Counted from the first letter of the stretch, positions 18,046-29,716 are shown. The stretch is DNA of 64,000 nucleotides from Symsagittifera roscoffensis (GCF_963678635.1 NC_087065.1:35021807-35085806); one strand, 5' to 3'. Translations and numbers: made by a program. The notes: a model not told the origin generated them from the letters alone.

Positions 18046-19856
18046 TTAATCGTCTGGGAAAAAGCCGTGGGGGAAGATGTCGTGTATCATCTCTGATGTT
18101 GTTAGTAATTTGGTTAGTATGCGAATGATGTTTTTAGTTTGGAGCAGTGGCCAAAGCAATTGAAGTGCTTTAATGGTTTTTAGTTCTTCGGTAGCTACTG
18201 CAAACTCGTAAGGTGTGTTTTGAATGAGGTTATATATTTTGTGATAATATTTAGTATTGTGAATGAATTCTAATATTGGTATTTCTATAGGCTGGATAAA
18301 ATCATGCGGGATAAGGAAGGGTCTGGATTCTTCGGCGTTAAAGGTCTTCATAATGGGACAAAATATATACATTTGTGTTACTGGGTCATAATTGCGGAGG
18401 ATGCCGTGGAGGTTAGTATCTTTGATGCAATAAGTTAAATTAAGGAAAAATGGTGATGTGTATTTGAGTTAAGAAATTGAAAACGATGATGTGGTTGTCT
18501 TGATGGGGTATGCAAATCAAATTGATTTTGTATGAAACGATAGTATGTATATGTGTGAGTTTGTTTAGTGCGTAACATAATATCGTGGGAACAGTGCAAA
18601 TCGCGTTCATGTGGTGCAAGAAAGTGGAAGGTCAGTGAAAATAACTGAAATTTGTCTTGGAAACTTTCGTAAGCTTGAATATCATTTAGTGCTTCAGAAA
18701 TGATGTGATCATATTTTCTATCAAAAATATTAAGTGTGAATACGTATGACGTTTTAATGAAAAATTTTTCTGTTAGTTGTGGGTTAGCGGAGCGATCTTC
18801 ATCTAAAAATTGATCTTGATTAGTTCGGATGATATTATGGTCGTAATATTCTATTGTAAATTCGTTAGCTCGGGGTGCAGTGAATGTTTTTAGTAATTTT
18901 TTATATCCTACGTAAGTAAATTGTCTAGGTGTTAGTGTTGCAGTGAGTCTATATAACATGTTTTTGTTCTTTTCTATGTCGTCATGAGTATTAGTTAGTG
19001 GCAGGCAAAGGGGATTAGTAAAATGATAATAAGTTGTCCAATGAAGTGTGGGCATTAAAACATGTTCATCTACGAAACTACGTGTGTCATTAGTGTCGTT
19101 AGGTGTATTTAATGTATATTGTGGAAATGAGGGTAAGGTGATTGCTAAAAAATCTTTCGTGTTGGTGTGTTGCAGGTGATTAATATATTCGCAGGCTGTT
19201 CCTGGTTTGGTCGGGAATGAGTGATTCGGGAATTTTCTTTTAAAAGTGCGATAAGCTCGGTTAGTGCTACTAGGTGTTTCGGTGGATGTGGATGATTGTG
19301 CTAATGATGCAGTGTAAGCTGAGGAGGGTGTAGGAGTAGGTGGATTTGAGGATTTTATTGTGGTTGAAATTTGATGTATTGTGAGGTTGTTAGGGTGTAT
19401 TAACTGTTGTTGTAGGGTAATAAAATTATCGAGTTCTTGGGAAAATTGGGGGGTATATGGAGAATTATTATATGATCGGTCGGAATGAAGTGGAGAGTAG
19501 GTTGGGGTCACTTGTGAAGCATAGGAAGGAGTGGAAACGGATGGGAGTGAATAGTTTGTTGGGATTGGTTGAAAAGGGGGTTTTGAAAAAACTGAGGAGT
19601 TGGTCTGAAAGTTATTTGATGGAGATGATTCGGAGTCTGCAAATTCGTCAGGGGTTTCTATATTAGGGTTATTCAGTTGTGAGATAGAATATAAAACTGA
19701 AATATCTGAGTTAGTATCCGAATTCGTGCTTGATGATATATTAATAATTGAAAAATCGGGTGGTGGGAAAGCAAAAAGTGGGATTATTGGAATTGGAGTT
19801 TGGAGGTTGGCTGGATGGGAATTTGAGCGGTGTAGGGATCCAAGTTGTCGGCTCAT
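18046..19856 (-). CDS. Unknown 3'-terminal ORF of the LTR element (~600 codons, one frameshift)
   Basis: The 473-residue ORF (19856 to 18435) begins with an ATG that overlaps the stop of the envelope-like ORF in ATGA. After a T5 run near 18448 the frame shifts by one, and coding-like sequence continues to 18046 (IKDTNLHGILRNYD ... HDIFPHGFFPDD), giving about 600 residues. The first ~200 residues are rich in Ser, Thr, Pro and Asn and probably disordered. The rest is ordered-looking, with many aromatics and a RTFKRKFPNHSF basic patch. There is no membrane segment or motif I recognise. Its position downstream of env is like accessory genes of complex retroviruses, but no homology supports any function. 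Confidence 0.7.
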
Positions 19857-22470
19857 TGTGGGCTAAAAAAATGATTATTTTGAGATTGAAAATTGGTGGT
19901 ATGGGGTTGTTCTATAATTTGTTCGTATGTATTATCATTTTGTGAATGATGTGTCATTATATGTTGGATGGGACTTTGTGATATATTTGGTCTAGAATTT
20001 GGGTTATTTGTGATTGCTAGGTTTCGAAAATCACGTGGGACGAATGATAATGGATGGTTTTGTGGTAGGGATGGCAACTGTGGTGCGGTAGGTGTTACTT
20101 CTATATTATTATGTTCTTCGTCGTAAGTGTTCTGTCTTGTCGCTATTTTCGTGTTATATTCTTTTATTTGTGCGTCTAGAAGTACTTTTTTTATTGACGA
20201 TGAAAAAATTCCAACACATCCTGCAAACAGTATGCGTGCTTCACTTGCTTGTCTGTTTACTTGTGTGTGTATAGCGCATTTGTTATAAATTCCTTTTAAC
20301 AGCGAGAAAAGAAATCCTATAAAGTTAAACATTGCGTATAAGATAGTTAATTTTTCTAAGATGTAATAGGGCCATCCTAGAAAAGCTAGATTTTCATTTT
20401 TTAGGGTAACAAAACTGAAAATATTTATAGGTGAAATATCTTGTGGTCTGTGTTTTCCACCGTTTAAATATATATAGTCTTTAATGTCTTTGAAATATCC
20501 GCTATAATCTTGTGTATAAATATCTGCAAATCCTGCGGTTTCGGCAAGTTTTCTTAAAAATTTGTCTATTGACTGTCTTTGTATAGTGTCCATTTGTGTT
20601 AATAATTCTTGAAATTGGTGTGTTCTAATGTGATGTTGGATATCTGATTTAGAATATATTCCAATTGATTGTAAATCAAAATTTGGATTACGAGCAAAAG
20701 CTCTGCTGCTTTCGGGTGAAACCTTTTTTTAGTGGTTGCATTAACGTAGGGTATGGAGTAAGGAGATAATATATATCTTCATCAGGATTCAATTGTACTA
20801 CATTGTGGCTATTTTTTGATCCACATGGGACTGCGGTATCCCAAAAATAAGTTCGTCTTGAAAGTGTGTCAACAAAATGTACTTTATTCTTATAGAATAT
20901 AGGGATTCTTTTATAACAACGTTTATCTTCAAAAACATATAGTGATGATACTTTTTTGGTACAAGTATAAAACCATAAAATAATTTTTTCGTAGTCCAGA
21001 AAATTTGATCTATTTCCTGACAATAAATATCCTGCGTAGGGTATTCTTAATACTGCTAATGCGAGTGATTGTAGGATTTGTGTCCTTTCTAATTCGCATA
21101 ATTGGTTAAGTGTTTCTAATTCGGAGAGGGACATTCTTGAAAAATTTGACTAATTGTGTAATCTAACTTCATATCTAAGTGAATATCATAATGGATATTA
21201 CCAAAGTAGGTGTTAATCATTAGTGATAGTTCTTGTAAACGTGTACTTCTACTGTCATGTGGCTTTAGTTTTCCACCAGGTTGATCTGTGATTTTTTGAA
21301 AGTTAACTGTTGTGTATGATGTTCCTTCGTTTAGAGGGTGACCTGTGGCATAAGGATCAAATTTTTTTTTCCAGTGGTCATGTCGAAACATTTTTCGTAT
21401 TCGACTAGTATTTCAGAATATTGTGTTTTGTAAAGTGGGTTTCTGTATTTGCATGCAATTTCTGTTTCTTGATTTATTTGGAAACGTGTTAATTTATTTT
21501 CTATATTATGAATATTTCTAAAATCAGTACTTTTTTTCGGAATGGATTTACTTGTTCGTATGGAATTGATTCTAAAAAATATTTTTCGTGAAATTTTATC
21601 ATTCGAGCGTGTATTTTTGCTACTAGAAATGTTGTGCATGTATCTTCTAGAAACCAAACAATTGTTGCTTGTGTCCGTGTTGTAGGGTCACAATAAACCT
21701 TGATCGCTTTTGCAAGGTAATCTAATTCCTTGATAGATCATTGTGTTGTCTGATAAATCTCGTGTGAGTTGTACTTTTTCGAGTTGTATTTTCCAATCGA
21801 AAAACATTATTTCCTGATATCCTTTATTTGTTGTGTCTGCTTTGCAATTTGAGGGGTTAGTTATTCCAATGTGTGGTATCCAGTGTTTATCGTGCATGTC
21901 ATAAGTTAATCTTCCGTGTGCGCCGTTGTATGGGTATTTTTCGTCTAGTCTTATATGTCCTTGATATCTTTCAAGTTCTGCTTGATGTACTGAATCGGCA
22001 AAAACTTGAAAATTTACTATTTTTCTGTCTGTGTTTTTATTTCTTGTGATGTTTAGTCTGAGTAGTTTGTTTTTACAATCATCGCGGTTTAGATGTAGAA
22101 GTCGTTCTATATTACTTTGATAGAATGATTCGCGATCAAGTCGGTTTTTATTTCCGTTTGAAACTTGTGAACAATGTACTTTCTTTTCGGAAATTGTTGC
22201 TGTAAAATTATATCCCGTGACTGTTGATGCTCGGGCTTTTGAATACAGTGTTGCTATTACATTTGTAGTTTCTATAGCTTGTGGTTCTGTTTCGCATTGT
22301 GATACTTGATTTATTGCATGTTTGTGTAGTGTTTTTTGTTCGTTTTCTTCACAATCGTAGTGTGTTACTAATAAATCCTGGGTTCCTGTGCGAGGAGAAG
22401 GATTTGTATTCTGGTCGAAAAATATTAGAAAAAAGATGTGTTGAAATGTTAATATTTTTAGACTATACAT
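19853..22470 (-). pseudogene. Envelope-like class glycoprotein, resembling chuvirus-type G (broken)
   Basis: A probable entry/fusion glycoprotein, now interrupted. The open segments are 22470-21688, 21657-21331, 21391-21116, 21134-20688 and 20593-19853. The first has a hydrophobic signal peptide (ILTFQHIFFLIFF) followed by an early YDC motif and spaced cysteines. The fourth has LCELERTQILQSL, then KRCYKRIPIFYKNKVHF and WDTAVPC motifs. From family knowledge these resemble glycoproteins of chuvirus-type negative-strand RNA viruses and related env genes captured by LTR elements. The last segment has a hydrophobic anchor (about residues 80-105 of that segment) and a long hydrophilic tail. Its first ATG lies inside the end of the preceding ORF, and its stop overlaps the next ATG. 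Confidence 0.62.
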
Positions 22471-23783
22471 GTGTATGATAATCCTGAGTATGGATTATAA
22501 AATGTGATGTAACCAATTGTGTTTTTGGTATATCTATCGTACTTATATATTACTTCAGTTATTATAAATGGTGGTGGTAGCGATTGAGCTGTTATATTTG
22601 GTGGGTTTAATGAGTAAGGATGTTGAACAATATTATTAAGTTTGATCGTGATTTCGAATTTTAATTGGAGACTATTTTGTTGAAGTATTTGAATATTATG
22701 TTCACGAATATCTTCGTGGATATCTTGTCTATATTGTAGTCTATTGAGTGCCCAACTGTGGAGTCGGTTACTATCTTGATGTTGTCCAAATACTGGTGGG
22801 GTGCTACAAATGTATTCCAGTCTAATCGTAACGGGATATTTGTTGATGATTGTTCTCGATATCTAGCGTCGAGGTTATTTGGGAAATTTAAAGGGAAAAG
22901 CGTCGGTGAAATCTGGCTTAATGATGGTGTTGACGGTAGTGACAATGTTTCTGGTCGTGATGATGATGTTAATGTATCTGTAGAAATGTCTATTGGGTCG
23001 TTGACTAAGTTTGGTTCACCTTGTGTATATGAGTGAGTTGTCCAATATGGTAGTCGTGTTGGATTGGGGGGGGGGGGGGGGAGGGGGTTAAAAGGATTTT
23101 TACGTATTTGTTCAGATGTTGGTGTTGAACCTAAGTAATCTTAGGGTATACTTGAGGTGCTACGTTGTGAAAGGAGTGGGGGAGTTTCTGGTAGTGTACT
23201 TTTTGGGTTCTCTGAAGTAGTTGGTGTTGGTGATTGGGGTATATCAAAATGAACTCTAGGGGTTTGAAAATTTCTGTTTCGTCGTGGATGTATAATTTGT
23301 CTATTTATTTCGACTATTGTTTCTTATTCTACTTACTTCTTGTGGTAATGTTGGGTAAAAGTTATATGTTGGTTCACTTAGGGGTGCCTGTCGCTGAACT
23401 GGTTCTAATGGTTCGGATAAGCGGGCATGTCGTTTTTCAAAAGTGTATGGGTTATCTTGGAAAGAAATTCGTGTGGATTTTTGGGGATTTTGGGTAGTTG
23501 TAGGTGTTGTCGGGTTTTCTTGGGATGATGTCGGTGAAGACTGATTTTGTGATTGTTGGTTAGCAATTTTTGAAAATATTTTGATTGATTTTTTCCAGAG
23601 GAAAAATTTATGATTATTGTAGTATTCTTCAAGGAAAAGAATTAAAAGGATTGTTGCTAAAGCGAATGTAATTATTGCCTTTTTTATACATATGCACATT
23701 GTCAATATTAGGGATGATAAAAATGTTATGAAAATTACAAATAGTAAAAAAATATCTGTTCTACTAAAAATTGTTCGTATCAT
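22459..23783 (-). CDS. Unknown membrane-segment ORF before env (frameshifted)
   Basis: Opens at 23783 with an N-terminal hydrophobic region of two adjacent segments (IFLLFVIFITFLSSLIL and AIITFALATILLILF), then a lysine-rich stretch and a long Pro/Ser/Gln/Thr-rich region. The frame breaks near 23301 and again across a G-run at 23068-23081 (C-run on the coding strand). Coding-like sequence resumes at 22945 and, after another break near 22661, runs to a stop at about 22459, about 12 bases past the env start codon. I do not recognise the protein. Its membrane segments and its place next to env suggest a virion or membrane role, which is only inference. Confidence 0.5.
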
Positions 23784-24658
23784 TTAAATATACTTTGGAT
23801 TATCGTACTTGTGAATATGGTCAATGATTTGGGAAAGTTGGAGATATATTTCAAATAGGGAGTGGAAAAATTTTTTAAAATGTTGCAAAAAATTATTAAA
23901 ATTATTATAAATGCTTCAAAAGTATCAAATAGAATTATGACTAAAAGTTTAAGTAGTATGAAAAAGTTTATGAAAATGTTGAAAACTGTATTTTTAAAGA
24001 TTTGACTGATCGAGAGAAGAGCATTTAAGAAATAATTTATTTGTCGAATGTTTTTTGTTGTTTGAGGCGAAATTCAAGTGTGGTCGAGTTGCTATTGATT
24101 TTTTGACAAGTGGGTTGAGTTTTGTGAAAAGTTGTTGGGGGCTTATTTTATGGTGTTTGAGAGGTCCTCTTTTCTTTATTTTTATTTGTCGGGTGATCTG
24201 GAGTATTTTTGAGATATTTGTACTTTAGGACAAATGAATATGGTCGTTTTTTACTTTAAGCTAATTTACCATTTTTGGTTGGAGGGTTTTTGAGGTCTAA
24301 GTTGGGAAAGTACTGTTGATCTTTGCGTTATCAGATAGGGGAGGGTTATGATATTATAGTGGTATTTATTTTAGTTGTCAAGTTTGAGCGGTTTGCTTAT
24401 TTTTGACCTGGAGGTTGTAAAATTATAGTTATAGATATGCCTGGAGTTTAATATCTTTCGTCTAATAGGTTGGTGTTATAGTTATAGAAGGTCACGGATT
24501 TAAGTGAATCCTATTGGCTGAATCTGAACTAGAATTGTTGCGTGTTTGTCAGCATTTTATTTTGAAAAATGAAAGTTCAAAATGATCCAGAGGTGCAAAA
24601 ATTATCAATTTTAAAATTAAAGTTTTTTTTGAAATTCAACTTTCTTTCATATTTTAGA
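23784..24658. other. Non-coding spacer between pol and the env region
   Basis: About 0.9 kb with no supported ORF on either strand. A splice acceptor for a subgenomic env message would be expected somewhere near its env-proximal end, but I cannot identify one with confidence. Confidence 0.4.
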
Positions 24659-26182
24659 TTATGGGATGAATGTTTTGTAGTTTTTACGTGGTTGATTTCT
24701 AAGTCGTGATGATTCTCTATGTTCTGATTTCTCTACTTGTTCTTGTGGTAGGATTTTTTCTATCATTTTCCTATTTTTTCTTTCTTTTTGAGGTATTTTT
24801 TGGTCTGGCGTTTTTGTATTGTTTTGAGTTGTAGTTGGTTTTGGATTTTGTTTTGCATGATGAACGTTCATCTATTTCTTTTTCTCTATGTGAATGAATT
24901 CGAATAATTTTTAAGCCTGTGAAAGAATATAATTGAGTTAATTCGCGTAGCGCGTACTCTTTTGGGTAGTAGGGCAATAGATTGTTTCGATGTTGAACAA
25001 TTTCCTTTTTATTTGAATCTGTGAGTTTATACGTTACGACAGTGGGTTTGGCAGTTATTTGGTATGGTCCTTTTCGAAGGGGTTGTTATTTTTTAGAGAT
25101 TCCTTTTTGTGTGATAAAGTAAGGTATTAAGACAAATGTTCCAATTTTTAAATCTGTGGCTGGTGTAAAGCGTGAATTAATTTGGTCGTTAATGTTTTGC
25201 CTTTGTAACAATTTCTTTGCTACTTTTTGGTAAATTTCTCTATTTAAAATCCATTCGGTGTGTGTGCCGGAGGCTAACTTAAGAATTTGTGGGTGATGAA
25301 AATGATCTTCATCATGTGTGTGTAAAGGTAGGTTATAACAAATTGAGTCTTTATTTGGTTGGCAATAACCTTGTGCATTTTTATGGGAGTTTGCTGTAAA
25401 CATAATTGGTTTACGTGGCTTTTGATTAAAAACCATTTCGTATGGTGACATTCCTAAAGTTGTCGTGATTTGTGAGTTGAATGCTAAGGGAAAAAATTTT
25501 ACATCTGCTGACCATTCTGTGTATTTTGTATCATTTCCTTTTATGATACATCGGAGATATTCTTGTAGTGAACGGTTCATACCTTCGACTAAACCGTTTG
25601 TCCAAGCTGCATGAGATGTACGTGGTTTATGTTTGATGTTATATAAAAGGCATAGTGTGATGATTTCATTGCTTATGAATTCTGTACCGTTGTCTGTAAC
25701 TAAGATTTCGGGTAATCCGAATTTAGCTATCCAATGTTCATAAAGCGTCGTGTAAGCATAATAAGCATTACAAGGTGGTACTGGGTTGAGTGCTACATAA
25801 TGTGTAAATGCGTAAACAATGACCATAATGTAGGAGTTTCCTTCAGAGGATGGTGAATTGGTCCTTTTGTATAGAATGAAATGCGATGATTAAAATATAA
25901 ACTTTGTCCTTTAAAATCTTGTTTTTGTGCTATTTGTTTATGATTTGAATAAGGTTTGTTTAATTGACATATTATACAATCATCGCATAATATTTTTATC
26001 CAAATAGGTGCATTTGGGAAATAAAAGTTTTGTGTAGAGTATGTTTTCTCTGATCCGGAGTGTCCTTTAGTATTTTGTGTATGTGAGATGTTAAAAGCTA
26101 TTAATATCATACTTAAAGGAAGACAGGGAACTTTTGAATCATTTAAATTATATTCTAAAAGATCTGTATTTTCAAGATGCAA
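24659..26182 (-). pseudogene. Integrase of the LTR element (inactivated)
   Basis: Reads from 26182 downwards. A His-His-Cys-Cys zinc domain (ISHTQNTKGH...CDDCIICQ) is followed by the rve catalytic core. Of the D,D,E triad, the second Asp (LVTDNGTEF) and the Glu (NGLVEGMNRSL) are present. At the expected first position the sequence reads ISFYTKGPI, with Tyr where this family has Asp. The core continues into a KGPY C-terminal motif, but a TAA interrupts the frame at 25086, with the same frame continuing open to 24771. Frames also shift near 25800 and 24870. The extreme C-terminus is Lys/Asn-rich. Confidence 0.85.
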
Positions 26183-26696
26183 GATTTTGGTATTGTTTTA
26201 AAAGTTCAAGTGTAGTTTTTTCTGTTGGTGGGAGAAAAATATTGTCAATTTCTAGTTTTGATAGGGGAATTGTATCAAGTGGGTCATAGAGGTCAAAAAC
26301 TTGATTTATAGTGTACTTTGAATCATTTGTTTGTGGTCCTGATAATTTTTTTTTATCAGTTAAATTTTCTTTTTCAATTAATGGAAAAGGGTCTTTTTTA
26401 TGCGAGTGGCGTTTTATTCTTTTTTGTTGGGTGTTATATTGTATCCATTGTGAGTATGGAATTGGTTTAAAAGTTGATGTTCCTAGTAAATCAACTTCGT
26501 AGTGATTCTTTTGGCAATCTAAGTAAAGTGGAAAACATTGTAGATTATTTATTTGTGATTGATCAATGTCAGTTTTTACTGCATATTTGCATTCTAGTCG
26601 GGGTGATGTTTCATCTTTTGCGATATAAAATTTAATATTTTTTGTTATTTCAACTGTAGTTTTTCGTGTGATTAATTCAGGTGGCGTATTTCGACT
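26183..26696 (-). pseudogene. RNase H to integrase linker of pol
   Basis: Coding-like on the minus strand but without a conserved domain I can name. It connects the RNase H block, which ends at a TAA at 26697, to the zinc domain of the integrase. The ancestral pol probably read straight through this region. Confidence 0.45.
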
Positions 26697-27164
26697 TTAT
26701 GTATCTGGTAACGCAAGATTTTTTCCTGCTGTCCAAACTATATGTAAGTTTGGAAATTTCATTAGAATTAATTGAAATCTATAAACTCTATGATTCGGAT
26801 TGGATTTTTGTGTAAAGAGAAAAATAATTGGTTTATGATCTGTGAACAGAACTGTTGGGTGTTTTGATCCAAGTTTCAGAAATTCATATTCTTTGAGTGT
26901 ATAAATTATAGCTGTACATTCTCTCATTAGAGTTGAGAGTCGTAGCTCTGCTTGAGTGAAAAATTGTGAATTTGCTGATATAAGGTTCATTTTATTTGTA
27001 CCACTATGTGATTGTAGCAATGCTGCACCAATGCCAAAGTTTGAAGCATCGCACATTGCATAGAATGGTTGATTTGGATCTGGAATTGTATTTGAAATTT
27101 GTTCAGTTAAAATTTTTTTAATTTTGAATAGCTGAAGTTGGCTGAAGTTTTTGAATAGCATCAA
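26697..27164 (-). pseudogene. RNase H domain of the LTR element
   Basis: Contains FYAMCDASNFGIGAALLQS with the first catalytic Asp, RECTAIIYTLKEYEF with the Glu, and VLFTDHKPIIFLF with the next Asp, in the order of gypsy-type RNase H. It ends at an in-frame TAA after NLALPDT. The junction with RT upstream looks deleted. Confidence 0.85.
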
Positions 27165-27894
27165 TGCGTGATTTTAATAGAGTGATAGTGTTTCGTTCAA
27201 TATTATGTCCTAAAAATTTAATTCGTGTTAGAAAGAAGTGTGATTTATCGGGAGCGGCCTTCACATTTTCGTTCTGAATTATTTTATGATACTGTTCTAA
27301 AATTGTAAACATTTCTTCTTTGGTTTGTGATTGCATAAAAACATCGTCTAAATAGGTGATTGCATTTTTCTTGAGTATTAGTGGTCTAAAAATTTTACTC
27401 ATAAAAGCTGAAAAAGCTGCTGGTCCTATGGATATTCCATAGAATAAGCGATTAAATTCATATTGTTGATTTCCAATAACAAATTGTGTTAAACGTCGTG
27501 ATTGTTCATCTAGTGGTATTTGATTGTATGCACTATTCATATCTGCGGTTGTAAGGTATTTTCCATTTATCTTTGTTAAGATAACTTGTATTGGTTCAAT
27601 AGGCCAATTGCATTTTGATTCATCAATTGGTGAATTGAGATATCTAGCGTCTAAAACTATTTTTAGTGATTCGCCTTTTGCTAGAATGATAACCGGGTTG
27701 ATAAAAGTGTTACCTTTTGGTTGTTCTTCCTTATTTACTGGTGAGATAATTTTGTATTGTTCTAAGATGTCAAGTAATCTATTTACTTTGTCGTGTAAGT
27801 GATTTGGTACTTTACTGGCTCTTTGTTTTTTGAAAACTGCGCCGGGTTTTAACGGGAGATGCAGTGATGAACTGATTTTTCCAAATTTTTCCAA
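27118..27894 (-). CDS. Reverse transcriptase of the LTR element
   Basis: Ty3/gypsy RT palm and fingers. Motifs in order: GNTFINPVIILAKGES, ADMNSAYNQIPLDEQSR, FNRLFYGISIGPAAFSAFM, and the catalytic ITYLDDVF (YLDD), then FLGHNIERNT. The polymerase residues look intact. The segment that normally follows (thumb/connection, beginning FLG..N) is missing. The sequence passes within a few codons from KLQPTSAIQN to the RNase H region. The start at 27894 is only the first methionine after a frameshift from the upstream pol segment. Confidence 0.9.
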   Translation of the reverse strand: MEKFGKISSSLHLPLKPGAVFKKQRASKVPNHLHDKVNRLLDILEQYKIISPVNKEEQPKGNTFINPVIILAKGESLKIVLDARYLNSPIDESKCNWPIEPIQVILTKINGKYLTTADMNSAYNQIPLDEQSRRLTQFVIGNQQYEFNRLFYGISIGPAAFSAFMSKIFRPLILKKNAITYLDDVFMQSQTKEEMFTILEQYHKIIQNENVKAAPDKSHFFLTRIKFLGHNIERNTITLLKSRIDAIQKLQPTSAIQN

Positions 27895-28381
27895 CGTAAA
27901 ATTTTGATGTTGCGTAGACTGTTGAGTATTTTAACAGTTGCTTTGCTAATTTATCAAATTCGGTTTGTGTAATTTGTGAATGTTCAAAACTAAACATTGC
28001 AAAAAAATTTTTTTGTTCTTTTGTGTAATTTGTTATATTGAATGTTGGTTTAAAATATAATGTTTTTGTGAAGTAATCTGTGTTTCTTTTTTCATTACTT
28101 ATTTTATTATTTATGGATAATTCTTCGTCAAGAATTGTGGATTGGCAAACATCTAATAATTGGAGTATATTATTAACGCGGTAGGCTACTTCATTTATTG
28201 GTGAAGTTGTAGCATTTGTTTCACAATATCCTAAAAATCCTAAGGGTAATGTTACTTGATATGGTGTATAGTTATACACGTGTAACGAAATGATGTCGGA
28301 ATTCGTGTTTTTCAAATATTTGATAGATGAGATCGTGATTTTGAAAAATTTCTGAATAGGTTTAAATTCAAAGTCTGACAT
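27812..28381 (-). CDS. Pol segment between protease and RT
   Basis: A 189-residue open stretch beginning MSDFEFKPIQKFF, with no catalytic motif seen. It contains a helical C-terminal part (SQITQTEFDKLAKQLLK) just before the RT fingers. It belongs to the pol polyprotein and overlaps the RT frame by about 80 bases because of a frameshift. Confidence 0.6.
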   Translation of the reverse strand: MSDFEFKPIQKFFKITISSIKYLKNTNSDIISLHVYNYTPYQVTLPLGFLGYCETNATTSPINEVAYRVNNILQLLDVCQSTILDEELSINNKISNEKRNTDYFTKTLYFKPTFNITNYTKEQKNFFAMFSFEHSQITQTEFDKLAKQLLKYSTVYATSKFYVGKIWKNQFITASPVKTRRSFQKTKSQ

Positions 28382-28455
28382 AAAAAGTTGTTGTTTATTT
28401 TGACTTTTATCATACTAGTGAACTTGTTTTATTGAGAAATTATATATATATTTCC

Positions 28456-28960
28456 TCATAGTGGTTTCAGGTGTTTTCGCTGTTGGTTGTAAATTGAGTA
28501 AAATTTTGAGAAGAATGGTGGTTGTTTGTTTAATTTTTGGAAGAATGTTAGGGCTGTATTTTTTGTTTTTGTGTACTTATCTTTGATTAGTACTTTACTA
28601 TTTAAGATGTTGATTGTTGGTATATATTTAGATATAAATGGTATGCCAATGATATTGTGCTTAAAATCAGTAATATGAAATATTTGTTCAAACGGTTTGC
28701 TTAAAACTTTGTTTTGCTCCATTGTTTTCGTGGGGAGAAGGAATAATTGGATTTTTCCATAATTTACTAATGTTGATCCTTGTGTTGTTGCTAGTTTACT
28801 TGAGGTTGCAAGAGGCGTTAATTTTGGATGTAATGTTTTGATTTCATTCCATGTGGGAATATTAATTATGTTTGATTCTGCTCCTGAATCAATTAAAAAA
28901 TCAATTTCAAGATCTGGTGGTTGAAATTCTTTGTTTCTTGGGCTTTCTAAGAGAAATCAG
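28456..28960 (-). CDS. Aspartic protease of the LTR element
   Basis: The active-site block DFLIDSGAESNIINI lies at about 28865-28895, typical of retropepsins. It continues in frame through NYGKIQLFLLPT and DFKHNIIGIPFISKY, where the flap and the GIPF-type strand of the family occur, to a stop at 28456. Upstream the frame is broken near 28950, where the preceding segment ends in a different frame. It would process Gag-Pol during particle maturation. Confidence 0.8.
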
Positions 28961-29716
28961 ATTGTCCAAATTTTTTCTCTGGGTTGTTTTTTTGTATATT
29001 TTGATAAATATGTTTTGTATTTGAGCATTGTGTTTCATCTTTTTCATCTGGTTTAGTTACCGTGTTAATTTCGTTTACTTCTTGTGTAGTTTGTGTATTA
29101 TGGCTGGGTCCAATATAATAATTGTGAAGGAGTTCCAATTGATTTTCATATATATGTGATGTAAAAGGTTGTTCATATATGATAGCTTCATAGTCGTTTT
29201 CGACTGTTATCATATTTACAGAGATGGTATTTTCTGTATCACTTTCTGTATCTGATGATTCACATTTTATATGATTTAGTTGTAGTTTGTTACTTCCTGT
29301 GTCATCAATACCTGGGGGGTCTGATGTTGTTTCTTCATTTGTCTGCACATGATTAATGTGTCTTTGATGTTTTGATGTGCTACTTCTGTATCGATATTTG
29401 GAATCATGATAATGGTTATTATTCCTGTGTGGTGACTGGGAATAATTTCTATATTGATTATTGTAACTTGAGTTTCGATTTTGTGAATTGTTTCGTTATC
29501 TGTTTTGATAATTATCATTTGATCTGTGATAATTTGATCTATTATATGAATTATTTCTTGGTCGATTGTTCGGATAATTTTGATTTCGATTGTTCGAGTA
29601 ATTTCTACTTCTATTATGTGAATATTTTCTATTTCTGTTGTATGATGAGTTTCGTGATTGATTATTGGAATAGTGTCTATTCCTTGGGTTTGATTGGGAA
29701 CTGGATCCAGAGACAA
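28947..29716 (-). pseudogene. Acidic linker between Gag and protease
   Basis: Two overlapping frames are open here. The segment 29348-28947 is acidic and Asn/Thr-rich (DPPGIDDTGSNKLQ, SSDTESDTENTISVN) and looks genuine. The ORF 29716-29276, rich in isoleucine, is at least partly a shadow of the Asn/Ser/Arg-rich frame. No domain is recognised. Confidence 0.45.
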
